Source: Pseudisothecium myosuroides (taxonomy: Eukaryota > Streptophyta > Bryopsida > Hypnales > Lembophyllaceae). From it: a stretch of DNA of 64,000 nucleotides. The stretch spans positions 15,252,001 to 15,316,000 of the forward strand of contig OX637293.1 in NCBI GenBank assembly GCA_951799445.1. The letters are read 5' to 3'. A program made the position numbers and the translations under genes. Each line of letters begins with the position of its first letter. Within the stretch, counting starts at the first letter, position 1. A model generated the notes under the pieces. It was not told the origin of the DNA and searched no databases. It worked only from the letters and a program-made list of their open reading frames with translations. Shown here in pieces: positions 47,539 through 57,599 of the stretch.

Positions 47539-50500
47539 TCAAATGACATCCATGGTCCGATTCTCCGGTTCGCGGCTTCTGTAAGGATTCCCAGCTACAT
47601 TTCCATTCTCTTTTGTTCTGTTGCAATTGGACAATGTCCCTGCGTTCTTCTTGGCTCGCTGGCGCAACCACACACTCCACACGATGATCTCCATGAAGAA
47701 GCTGGTGCCCCCGAGCACGGTGAGCACCACCGTGTACGCGTTCGTCCACTTCTCTCCGGGTTGCAGCAGATCCAGACCCGCGAAGATGTTGACAATGATT
47801 AACACCACGGTGGTGTATCCCAACAAGTGGTGGTACACGTTCCAGTGCGTTCGGTACTTGGCGTCGGGCTTGGGACGCAGCCACAGCGCCAGCATCTGCG
47901 GCAATGCAAGCCATGGCCACTCAAAATAATGCAAACTAGGGGAAGCGAATTAATATCATACTGACCCCTGTTACACAGAAGAAATTCAAAATGGAAATTG
48001 GACAAATGTCCTTCAATTTGTGTCCAAATTCTATTCCTTGTGTAATCCTTGTGTAATCTAGAGTATCCTATTCAATCACCGCTGGACATTGACTGGAATT
48101 CTTCAAATATTCCATAGAGGGACATTTTGGATTTAGTTGGGTTACCAACAGCAACTCATCTCTTCCAATACACATGATTTGCCTTCAAATCGCAAAGAGT
48201 AAGCATGACTTTGGCTATAGGTCTAACGCCACTCAGCTTTGAATGGAAACGGGGTTTGAGAAATTTAGGCTGCCATCGTCAATTTCATTAAATTGGCAGA
48301 TGTTCACTAGTTTTGGCGCTTTTATGGTGGGAGCATTGAATATAAATCTATGACAATTCTTGTTAGTAGAGCTTTCTGTAGTTGAATGTCAACTATTTGG
48401 CTCTCTGAATTTCTTTGCGACACTGCAACGAAATTGACGTTTGTCAATAGCTCATAGTGCTCTGCAACGTCATCTTCCACTTTCCAATTACTTAAGAAAT
48501 TCGTTCATGATCATGATAGAAAGTGATTTGGGCTGCATTCTTTGTACTGAATTCTCCAGCTAGAGCTTCGGAAAAAGTCCTAAAATCACAGTTTTAAACA
48601 TGTTAAAATGCTTGAAGAGATGCCAGAAGTGTCCTCTGACTGGCTTAGGGTTAGAGGACCTTACAGACAAAACGAAATCTCAGCATTGTAGGAGCCAGTA
48701 TGTACCTGGAGCGAGGCGAATGTGAAGATGGTGATGCCGACGTTGCGATGCTTGCTAGGAACAGCAGTGCCTTCGTCGACAATGTACTCGTGGAGCTGCA
48801 ACCCCATGGCCCATGCGACCACTCCGAGCAAGTAGCCCGAGCACTGGCAGGCGACGTGGATGTAGAACCACGCAGGGTTGCTGCCTGAGAGGGGACGCAA
48901 GTAGCGTGCTGCCATGGTGCCTAGCGGGAGGAGTAATCCCCACGCCACGGCGCTGATGATGCCGTGTCGCTGCAGCACCGATTTCCAAAATCACGATCCA
49001 TAACCAAGCTTACAAGTTGCACACTAGTGTAAACCCTAAATATGTTGAAATAACATCTACTCCAAAATGTTGCTGCAATCACAAACTAAGAAAGTTGTTC
49101 GTCTAACCGCCCCTTTGAAACATCTCCCCTCAATGAAAGACGCGTAAGTTTCCCCACAAGAAACTCCATGATCAAACTAGGCTAACACTAACGTCCCGAT
49201 GTTTGTTTCACATAGTCCTGCACTAGTGGCAGAAGAGCAAAGATTGAATGCAAAATTCGGGATTAGAGGAAACTTAGCCCTTTATGTGAAGATCATGATG
49301 GACTCACAAGTTTACAATGTCTATTTCGATTTTTGACACTGTAGAGAGTAAAATGTAAGTGATGACAAATTTGATATCCCGACTAAAACGTTCTCGACAT
49401 CGCATGTATTAGTTCCAAAAAAAAATGGGGGGGACTAATGCATATCTCAGTATATATGAACTCTTCAAACTGCTAAAAAGAGAGGAGCTAGACCCAAGAA
49501 GTGGTTCGACGTAGTCTTACGTCTTTGAGCTTCTGGTGCGGGAGGTCGACATTTGCAACCGCGACATTCGTGGCCAAGTCGATGGCTGCGACGGACGCAA
49601 CATTCTCACCAGTCATGGCGTGGGGTCCAACTCCGTTCGTGGCGAGGTTCACGACGGAGCCCTGGTTCCACACATGGTTCATGGTCCGCGACTCGTTGGG
49701 CTTCATGTTCAGAGTGACGAAGAGGGTGATGGTGCCCGTGCCTGCAGTGATCTCGGCGGAGGCGTTCGTGAAGTTGAGAGTGAGGTTCCCGGGAACCATG
49801 GGCGCGGCGCCGCGCTTCATAGCGCTGGTGATGGCGTAGGTGTGCACCACGGCTATGCCTGCGTTTGGAAACGCGATCAGGGCTTGGGTTCCCACCATTG
49901 ATTGGGAGATGGGGTTGATTCCCCAGCCCACCCAACCGCCGCTTGACGACGGCGAACCTGTGAATCAATCGAGATTGCAACATCAAACTGAAAATCGATC
50001 TCAATTTTGAGGCTCGGAAACACAGCATTCTGATCAACATGATTGTTCTAACAGTGAAGAAAGCCATCACAACACTGCAACAGTGGGGAACAAAACATTT
50101 CATCCTCAGTTTCGTTAGTTCAAATGGCAGATTTCGGTGAAATTGGTGCAGTCAATCATAGTCGCTGGACGGAAACCTTAGATCTATACCCACCCCCGTT
50201 TTCAGAGCACCATCTTGCTCGTCACAAATCCGCTACTCTGAAACACGTACGCCATACTAACAAACATGACCATTCCAACTGTGAAGATTTGATCACAATA
50301 CTGCAACATTGGGGATCAAAACCTCACATTCGTTAGCTGAAATGGCAGATTTCAGTGAAAATGGTCCAGTTTTGATGCTCTGAGAGACGCCATTCTAACG
50401 AACATGACCAGTCAAACAGCGAATAATTCATCACTACCTGCGACATTGCGGAACGATACCTTATGTTCGTTAATTCGGCAGATTTCAGCGAAATTGACAC

Positions 50501-51061
50501 AGTTTTGATACTCTGAAACACGCCATTCTAACGAACTTGACAATTACAACAGTGGAAAATTCACCTTTATTCTGTAACATTGCGGAATAAAACTCCATGT
50601 TCGTTAGTTCAAATGGCAGAATTCAGTGGAAGTGGCGCAGTTTTAGTCGCTTGACTAAAACCTTGGATCCATACCAATCCTAATTATTTTTCCGAGCTAG
50701 TCAGACCTTGCAAATCACAGCTTAGCTGCTCTGAAACACGCCATTTTGATTTTAGAATATGACCATGCATTCAAACCGTTAAATTAAATTTGCATTCCAA
50801 TTATTAACGCAGCTGAAACTTAATTCGACTGAAATCAATTGACCACATACCGGAGAAGGCGAAGTCGACGGTGTTGGTGGCGTTGTGGATCGCCCATGCT
50901 AGCGTGGAGCCAAGCTTGGGCAGCGTCTGACAAGTTGTGAAGCCCTTGTTGGAGCTCAGCAACGCATTGCAGCTCTGAGCACCGAATCCCACTCCCAGAC
51001 ACGCACTCATCACAGTGCACCACAGCAACAAATCCCTCATGATTCCCTGTAACTGCCTCAT
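47539..51061 (-). CDS. DOMON and cytochrome b561 domain protein (four exons)
   Basis: Exons on the minus strand are 51061-50851, 49957-49521, 48969-48706 and 47895-47539, with consistent phases, giving 422 residues. An N-terminal signal peptide (about 1-28, LLLWCTVMSACLGVGFG) is followed by a DOMON domain. That domain has Cys-containing SCNALL and TTCQTL, GWVGWGINP at 77-86 and Met 91 (SMVGTQALIAF), the usual haem ligand position. The b561 core spans about 217-400. Its conserved His are 218, 254 (FYIHVACQ), 290 (KHRNVGI) and 326/327 (NVYHHLLGY), in about five membrane helices. Plant CYBDOM proteins sit in the plasma membrane and carry electrons from ascorbate across it. This activity is inferred from the family. 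A second ATG at 51040 is an alternative start. Confidence 0.92.
50030..50660. repeat. Minisatellite in intron 1 of the b561 gene
   Basis: A block containing attctaacgaacatgacca, then acattgcgg, then cgttagttcaaatggcagat recurs about four times, mostly about 135-140 bp apart (near 50030, 50260, 50395 and 50530). The whole array lies within intron 1 (50850-49958). Confidence 0.8.
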
Positions 51062-52620
51062 GATAGCTCCTTCAAACTTTCAGCACAACAGACTGGATTA
51101 ATATTCTAGCTAGAGCTCTAGCTCAATGTGCACTGGTCGAGAGGACTACATCTAACTGCACCCTGCATCTCATCAACCCAATTAATTACTGCTAATCATT
51201 GCTGCGTTTCAGAGCGCCGACATTGCGAAGTTCAACTGACCCGAGCTCAAAAAACTGAAAACTAAGACTCATGTGTATCTAGATCGATTTCAGTCACGCA
51301 ACTGAAACTAAGTGACACCAGCTTCACTAAATCTGTCATTTCAAGGAATCCGACGTTGCAGTACAACAATGCGTTCTTGCGAAAGTGCCCAGACATGCGA
51401 GAAAAACTACGAAAGTGAAGGAAGTCTGAGCCACAGAAGAAGCCTCAGTTTCGGCGATGGAGTAGTCGAGCTTGGAGATTGTCTGTGCTGATTAATAAGT
51501 TAAGTGTTGTCTGTAATTCTGTATTTAAGTTGAGTACAAATCGGTCTGTACTACAGTAGTTTGGATTTGATTGCTTTTGACGATTGCAGTACCTTCTCCG
51601 TTGCTCTGACAACCCACCACTAATCACGGGTTAAGATTTCTGATGCGTGAGATTAATTCCAGGGAGTCTGGAACCAGTCAGTGGTCCTAAATGTAATTTT
51701 CTTATTAATTGGGTCGAGTTGTTAAAAATATTGCAAAATAGGCTGAAATTAATTTCAGATGTAACACTGTGGTACGGTACACTGTTATATATGCACATGT
51801 TTTGTAGCTATACAAAATTCCTGGCAAGCTTAGATTGATGTTTTGCTAAATTTAGACACGTTTGTGACCGCTGTTTCAATTAAACTGAATTTACAGACCA
51901 ACTGTAGTGAGGATGAACTTCATTAATTTTACGCGTGGAACCTTCTGCAGCTTTTGTGTCTGTGCCCAAGCGTGTCGACTATCAATGCTGTGTGTTTCAT
52001 GAGGTCAGAGACTGGGTTTAATATTTAAATCGACTGTGATTGATTCTTGTTGGTAGTGGTCGACAGGTCATTAAATGCGGCCTGGCCGGCGCTGGTATAC
52101 CACGCAGAAGCAGTTGATCTTGCATTTTCCCAGTCATCATTCAGAATTTTCCTTTTGTTTGTTCAGTTTGTTTGCTTGTGTCGATCCTTTGGGACCCATC
52201 ACCCATGTTTAGTTGTTTGCACTTGAGATTTTGAGAGTTTTAGAATTGTTTCGAGTGATATATAGCACGCTTGGGCCATGTGCACACCCGTGCTAAGTAG
52301 GGTCACAAACAGGATTTGAAGCAACTAATGAGATCCATTTGGGAGGAAGGACGTGATCTAATCGGTATTCTTGTATAAAGATGTGTGTGTTCACTTCCTC
52401 CTCAGTGAATTCCACGAGAACATGCCGGAATATGTGCCGCGGAGCCTGCTTTGAGAATCTCCATGAACATCGGCACAGTGGTTTGGTCAAGCGTGAGAAC
52501 TAACTTAGAGCAGCCCCACAGCAACAGGCCTCAGCTAACCTCTGAAGGTTCTGCACCCGATTGATCTTCGGAATGTCCTGCTTCACCTTGTTGCTTCAAT
52601 GTGTTGATGTGGGGCTGCTC
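51062..52620. other. Upstream region of the b561 gene and intergenic DNA
   Basis: This is the presumed promoter of the b561 gene followed by unannotated DNA. I recognise no gene. The 65-residue frame at 52293-52490 has no family. Confidence 0.4.
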
Positions 52621-52624
52621 TTAA

Positions 52625-53494
52625 CCCCTAAAGGAACGAGGTGTTTGAGTATAAGGTAGGAGCACCCATTTCCCTCTAATCGGATTGTTGAAATTGAAAT
52701 GCTCGAAAGTGATCCAGAAACTCTTATTTTTTCCCACATGTAAGATAAAACAACCCATCATGGTCAAATGACCCATGATGGGCACTTGGGAATGATCCCA
52801 TGGTGGTTATTTTCAATTTGTGAGATTTTGGGCCACAATCAATGTCTCACCCTGACACTAAATTAATGGAGTGATTAGTAACCTCATTAGGAAACTCAAG
52901 CTTTTCCAGTTTAAACCATTGTAGAAAGTGACTTTTTTAAGGCCTTTCGCATTAGAAAATATTGTAACTGCTTTAGGTGAGTAAGGTGAGCATTATGGAT
53001 ACAATTTTTGTTGGTTATGGAGTAGTCTGGAGACTCTTTTGGGGTTGAACTTTCAAAAATCTATAGCTAATTCATACTTTATCAAAAAAATATAATTTCA
53101 ATTGCTCTCTCCATTCCTCACACTCATCTTTATGTGGGGTAATTTTTTTTTAAATTTCAGCAATGGCATGAGGACAAACTCCTAAATTTGACCATGATCG
53201 GATGTTTTATCTTATATATCATCATGATTTTAATGTGTAATTTTTTTTCAAATCATTTTGACATGTGGAAAAAAAGATATGAGGATGTAAAGTGACAGCC
53301 CAGAACACCTTTTCCATTCTCAAAAAATTCACACAAAATTGCATACTTGGTCATTTCTCAATTAGATTGTACCAACAAATTTAGCAAAAAGAAATCTTCT
53401 AAGGGCTCTTTGTTGTTCATGGACTTTTAGTGAGGTTCAAATTTCAAATTTTCTACAAATGTTGTTGTAGAAGCCACATGTGGTCCTTTAGGGT
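52625..53494. mobile_element. TTAA-flanked CCCC/GGG(T) MITE, divergent copy
   Basis: It begins CCCCTAAAGGAACG and ends GGTCCTTTAGGGT, with TTAA at 52621-52624 and 53495-53498. It is 870 bp. The interior differs from the other copies, so it is a separate subfamily or an older element. Confidence 0.65.
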
Positions 53495-53815
53495 TTAAGG
53501 TGGGTACATCCAAAATTGCACTTTTGCTAAAATTGCCATCATCACTTTGGGTACATCTCCAAAATCAATTATGTACTAGTGTTGAAGAAATAGTTTTAGA
53601 ATATCTACTACAAAAAATTTGATCTTTCATAACTTTTGCACATGGGATCCAAATGTTGCCTATTCTTTGGTACGTTGGAACCTCTTTTTACTTGCCAACA
53701 AGAAAAGAAGAAAATTTAACCAATCTAAATAATATTAAATAGGTACATTAGCAAAAATTTGGCGGTATAGGGGATACCCATATTAATAGTGGACACTGCA
53801 AGGGGCACTACCGTA

Positions 53816-54114
53816 GGAGGTCCATAAAGTTGTTGGGCACTAAAAACATTATCCAATATAGAGGTACAATTTTCTTTCTTCCATATATCAACTGCATTTG
53901 TTAATGTACCGATGGTAACTATATCATAGGGTGGCTGTTTTTAGTGCCATATAAAGGTTCCAACTTCAAAATTTATAATTCCACGTGAATAAAACGACTT
54001 GTTTTAGGTGTCAATTTCATTTGTCTTCAAAAAAAATGTACTTAAAAATATCTCAAATAAGTGAAATGCCTCAAATTGCAAATAAGATATTCAAGGGGTG
54101 CTTTATGGACCTCC
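53816..54114. mobile_element. TA-flanked MITE of the TAGGAGG family, copy 2
   Basis: Perfect terminal inverted repeats GGAGGTCCATAAAG and CTTTATGGACCTCC are bounded by TA at 53814-53815 and 54115-54116. The element is 299 bp and non-coding. Confidence 0.85.
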
Positions 54115-54820
54115 TATCTAACAGTGGTTTCTTGGCACTAAATTAATTTTTCTTATTAGTGAGGGTGCATGATTAGTATAACTACAAAAAATTCTTTTGA
54201 GAACATTTGTACAAAATAGTATTATTTTAACCTACTCTAATTCAAAATAGTGGGACTTTGAAAAGTTAAAGTCACACACTAATAGGATAAATTAATGTAG
54301 TGTGTCTCAATGCCATATACCTTAAAGAATAAGACAATGCAATTGCTTGGACACAATTGCACTTAGATATTTGATTATGAATTGATATATATGTATATAT
54401 AACTGAAAATTTATCCATCTATGTATTTTATATTTATAATGCATATATTGACCGCTTTTACATAAAAACTATTGTTTTTAGTTCCAAGTCAATTTAAAAA
54501 CTATTTAATGAAAAGTGGTAGGTAATTTTGCCCCTACTTCCAACAACTCAAAAAAATTGGCATTTGATCTCAGTATAACCCTTTCCCTCCTTCCAATGTT
54601 GTTGATTCAATATACCCAAAAATAGTGGCAAAAATACAGAGAAAACATTCGATTCGCCCAACCCACTCTAAAAATCAATTTTTTGATACAAATACTATAT
54701 GTTAAAAATACACAATTGTATTATGATACAATTATATATATGGATATATATTATATACAAAATATATACAATTATAGTACAGTAAGATGTACAAATACAT
54801 GCATTGACACAAGATATTAA

Positions 54821-56692
54821 CCCCTCAAGGTCCAAACACCGTTTTTTGACAACATAGCAATTTTGGGCAGCTCATTACGAGTGGATTTTTTATTTTTTTT
54901 CTTTGAAATTTTCACACAAGATGTGCCCAAGGAGTATCTTTAAGGCCCAACAATTTTCATAACTTTTGACTACATGGTTTAAAAGTTATTGTATAGTATG
55001 TAATTTTTTGTGTACGGCGGGCAGCTCGGGCAGCTCAAAAAAATCTTTAAAAATCATTTTCTTAAAAGTAAAAATTTGAAATTGGTTCTTTAGATTTATA
55101 TGTACGTGGAAAGCTTCAAATCATTCCATTTGGATTAATGAGTCAAAAGTTATGAGGATTCTTAGTTTGAGGGTAGTTATGGAATCTCTACTCTAAAATA
55201 AACTTTGAAGTCCTTTATTTCACTCAATTTTCAATATTTTTGAAAAAAAATAAAAACATTGGATGTGGATTATTTATTACAACATTACAACCATTGGGAT
55301 TGGCATTTTTCAATTCCATAAATAAATTCTTAACAATTTAGTGTTTTGAATCATTCTCTACTTCTTTCTACTTACTATTTTTTTCCTATATGTTCTGCAA
55401 TTCCAAATGATCTGAAATTTTTCAAGCATGTAGCCAACTTGCCTAGAAGACCGAATCCAAAGAGTAACCACCATTTTGTTCATTTTTTCATACAAATGTG
55501 ACCTTGTGAAGTGCAGCTGCCCGGATTTTCACAGGGACAAAAAATGGGTTTTTGTTAACCCCTAAAGGACCGTTGTGCCTTCGGGGGACAAATGCGTTTT
55601 CGGGCAGGTACCTATGGGCTGAAATTTTCTTGTGATTTTTTGAAACTTTTTTTGGAGATAGAAAAACTGATAAGCTTTGTGGGAATATAATTTTTTTCAC
55701 AATCGGTGCCCGGGAAAAAAAGTTATGACCAAATAAGCTCAAAACAGGGGACGGCGGGCAGCTCGGGCAGCAAAAAAAAAATGGAAAAAAATTTGAACCT
55801 TTTTTTTATATTTTTTTTCTTATAGATTATATTTTTATCTATCCAGAAAGCTTTGATTCATTTCATTTGGATATGTTATGAGAAAGTTATGGACATTCTT
55901 GTTTTTCGGGCAATTAGAGCATCTTCTTGAAAAAAAAGAACTTGTAGGATTCATTTCTGAATGCAATCTTTCAAATTTTTCAATTTTTTTTTTTGCATGG
56001 TTTAGTTTAGTTGCTAGAACAATCTCACCATTGGGATTAGTGAATTTTAATTCCATCTAAGAGATATTAATATTTTAGATTTTCCTTCTATCTTGTACTT
56101 ACTTCTACTTAACAATTTTTTTAAGAATGATAATTAAGTTTTCTTGAATTTCTTTTTTTTTCCTAGACTCTCAACTCAATTCTCCTCTATAAAGATTTAA
56201 AGCTCAAAACTCTGTAGTGCAAAATGTTTTAATTAAAAATGTTTAAAGTCAAAAAATCTAGTCCCGCAATGTGTTGAAAAACTTGTTTTTTTCACTTTAA
56301 ACGCAGATATCTTGCAATCTATGTGGTCAAAAATTCTGAAATTTTTTCCACACATTTTCATACTAGTTAGGTGTAAGATCCTACGGTTAGATTTGCAAAA
56401 AAAAAAACATTTTTCAATTTTTTTTACTGTTTGCTATAGAAATGGCAGTTTTCACTGTTTTTTGGCAGAAAAAAGGCCTCGGTCCTTTAGGGGTTAATTC
56501 AAATGCTAATATCTTCCAATCTGCACGGTGGAAAATTTTGAAATTTTTTCCACATCTTCTCAAATCAGTGTTCTATAAGATCTTACGGTTACATGTGTCC
56601 AAAAATGTTTTTTTTCTAAAATTTGGTACTTATACTAGAAATGGCAGTTTTGGAGCGGTTTTGGTGAAAACATAGTCTCTGACCTTTAGGGG
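54821..56692. mobile_element. TTAA-flanked MITE, copy 3, interrupted by copy 4
   Basis: It starts CCCCTCAAGGTCC after TTAA at 54817-54820 and ends GACCTTTAGGGG before TTAA at 56693-56696. Removing the nested element and one TTAA leaves about 933 bp, the same as the full-length copies. The right part carries the family text tgctaatatcttccaatctg and atactagaaatggcagtttt. Confidence 0.8.
55559..56493. mobile_element. TTAA-flanked MITE, copy 4, nested in copy 3
   Basis: It begins CCCCTAAAGGACCG and ends GGTCCTTTAGGGG, with TTAA at 55555-55558 and 56494-56497. It is 935 bp and closely matches the copy at 43233-44159 in length and sequence. The host copy continues on both sides. Confidence 0.85.
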
Positions 56693-56696
56693 TTAA

Positions 56697-57080
56697 CCCC
56701 GAAAGTTCTTTGACTATGTTTTCACCAAAAAGGCTCCAAAACTGCCATTTCTAGTATAAATACCAAATTTTAGAAAAAAAACATTTTTGTATACATGTAA
56801 CGATCTTGTAGTAAGCTGGTTTGAAAAGATGTGGAAAAAATTTCAGAAATTTCCACCGCGTGGATTGGAAGATATTAGCGTTTGAATAGACAACAATCCT
56901 TTTTTTGTCCCTACAAAATTCTGGGCAGCTGCACTTTACAAGGTCACATTTCTATGAAAAAAATGTCCAAAATGGTGGTGCTTCTTTGGATTCACTCTTC
57001 ACGCTAAGTTGGCAATATGTCTAAAAATTTTCAAATCATTTCAAATTGTACAACATGTAGGAAAAAATTGCAATGTGTTC
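56697..57080. mobile_element. TTAA-flanked MITE, copy 5, inverted and incomplete
   Basis: It starts CCCCGAAAGTTC directly after the TTAA that ends copy 3 and is the reverse complement of copy 3 sequence. It runs through the position where copy 4 interrupts copy 3, and homology fades near 57080. No second terminus was found. Confidence 0.7.
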
Positions 57081-57486
57081 ACTAGGTAGACAAAAAAGCC
57101 TAACATGGGCAATTTTTGGGAATTTTATATCTTCTTCGTGGAATTTTTTTTAAGAAAAGTAAACAATGGAAACCTTCATGAGCCTCTTCTTTACCACAAA
57201 ATATTTTTGGACCACCAAAAATTTTGAATCTCAACATTTGAGAGGCTAGATTGAGGTTGGTCTACGTCGTAAGCTAGGGCAATTGGTAAATTAGGCTCTT
57301 CCTTCCAAAATTATTGTCCTAGTCTGAAACCCATTTAAATCCCAACCCACCATTGCCACCAAGCACTTTGGTAATGAAGAGCTTGTACATGGCAAGAGGT
57401 GAGGTTCCTTCTTTAAGGGTGTGAACTACCTCAATTTGCTTGAAATGTATTGAAGTTGTTTTGAGTTTCAGTAGAGAAAAGAAGCT

Positions 57487-57597
57487 CACTACGCAAATGG
57501 GGTGGTAGGAGTTAGAAGAAGCTTCTACTAATTCTAATTTACATATCCCACATGGGTTGTTTTAACTCCTACCACTACAAGTGTATGTAGTGAGCTA
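57487..57597. repeat. Small imperfect hairpin
   Basis: CTCACTACGCAAATGGGGTG with GTAGGAGTTA on the left faces TAACTCCTACCAC and GTGTATGTAGTGAG on the right. The arms are about 30 bp with a loop of about 50 bp. A related ggggtggtaggag block recurs at 57665. Confidence 0.5.
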
Positions 57598-57599
57598 TG

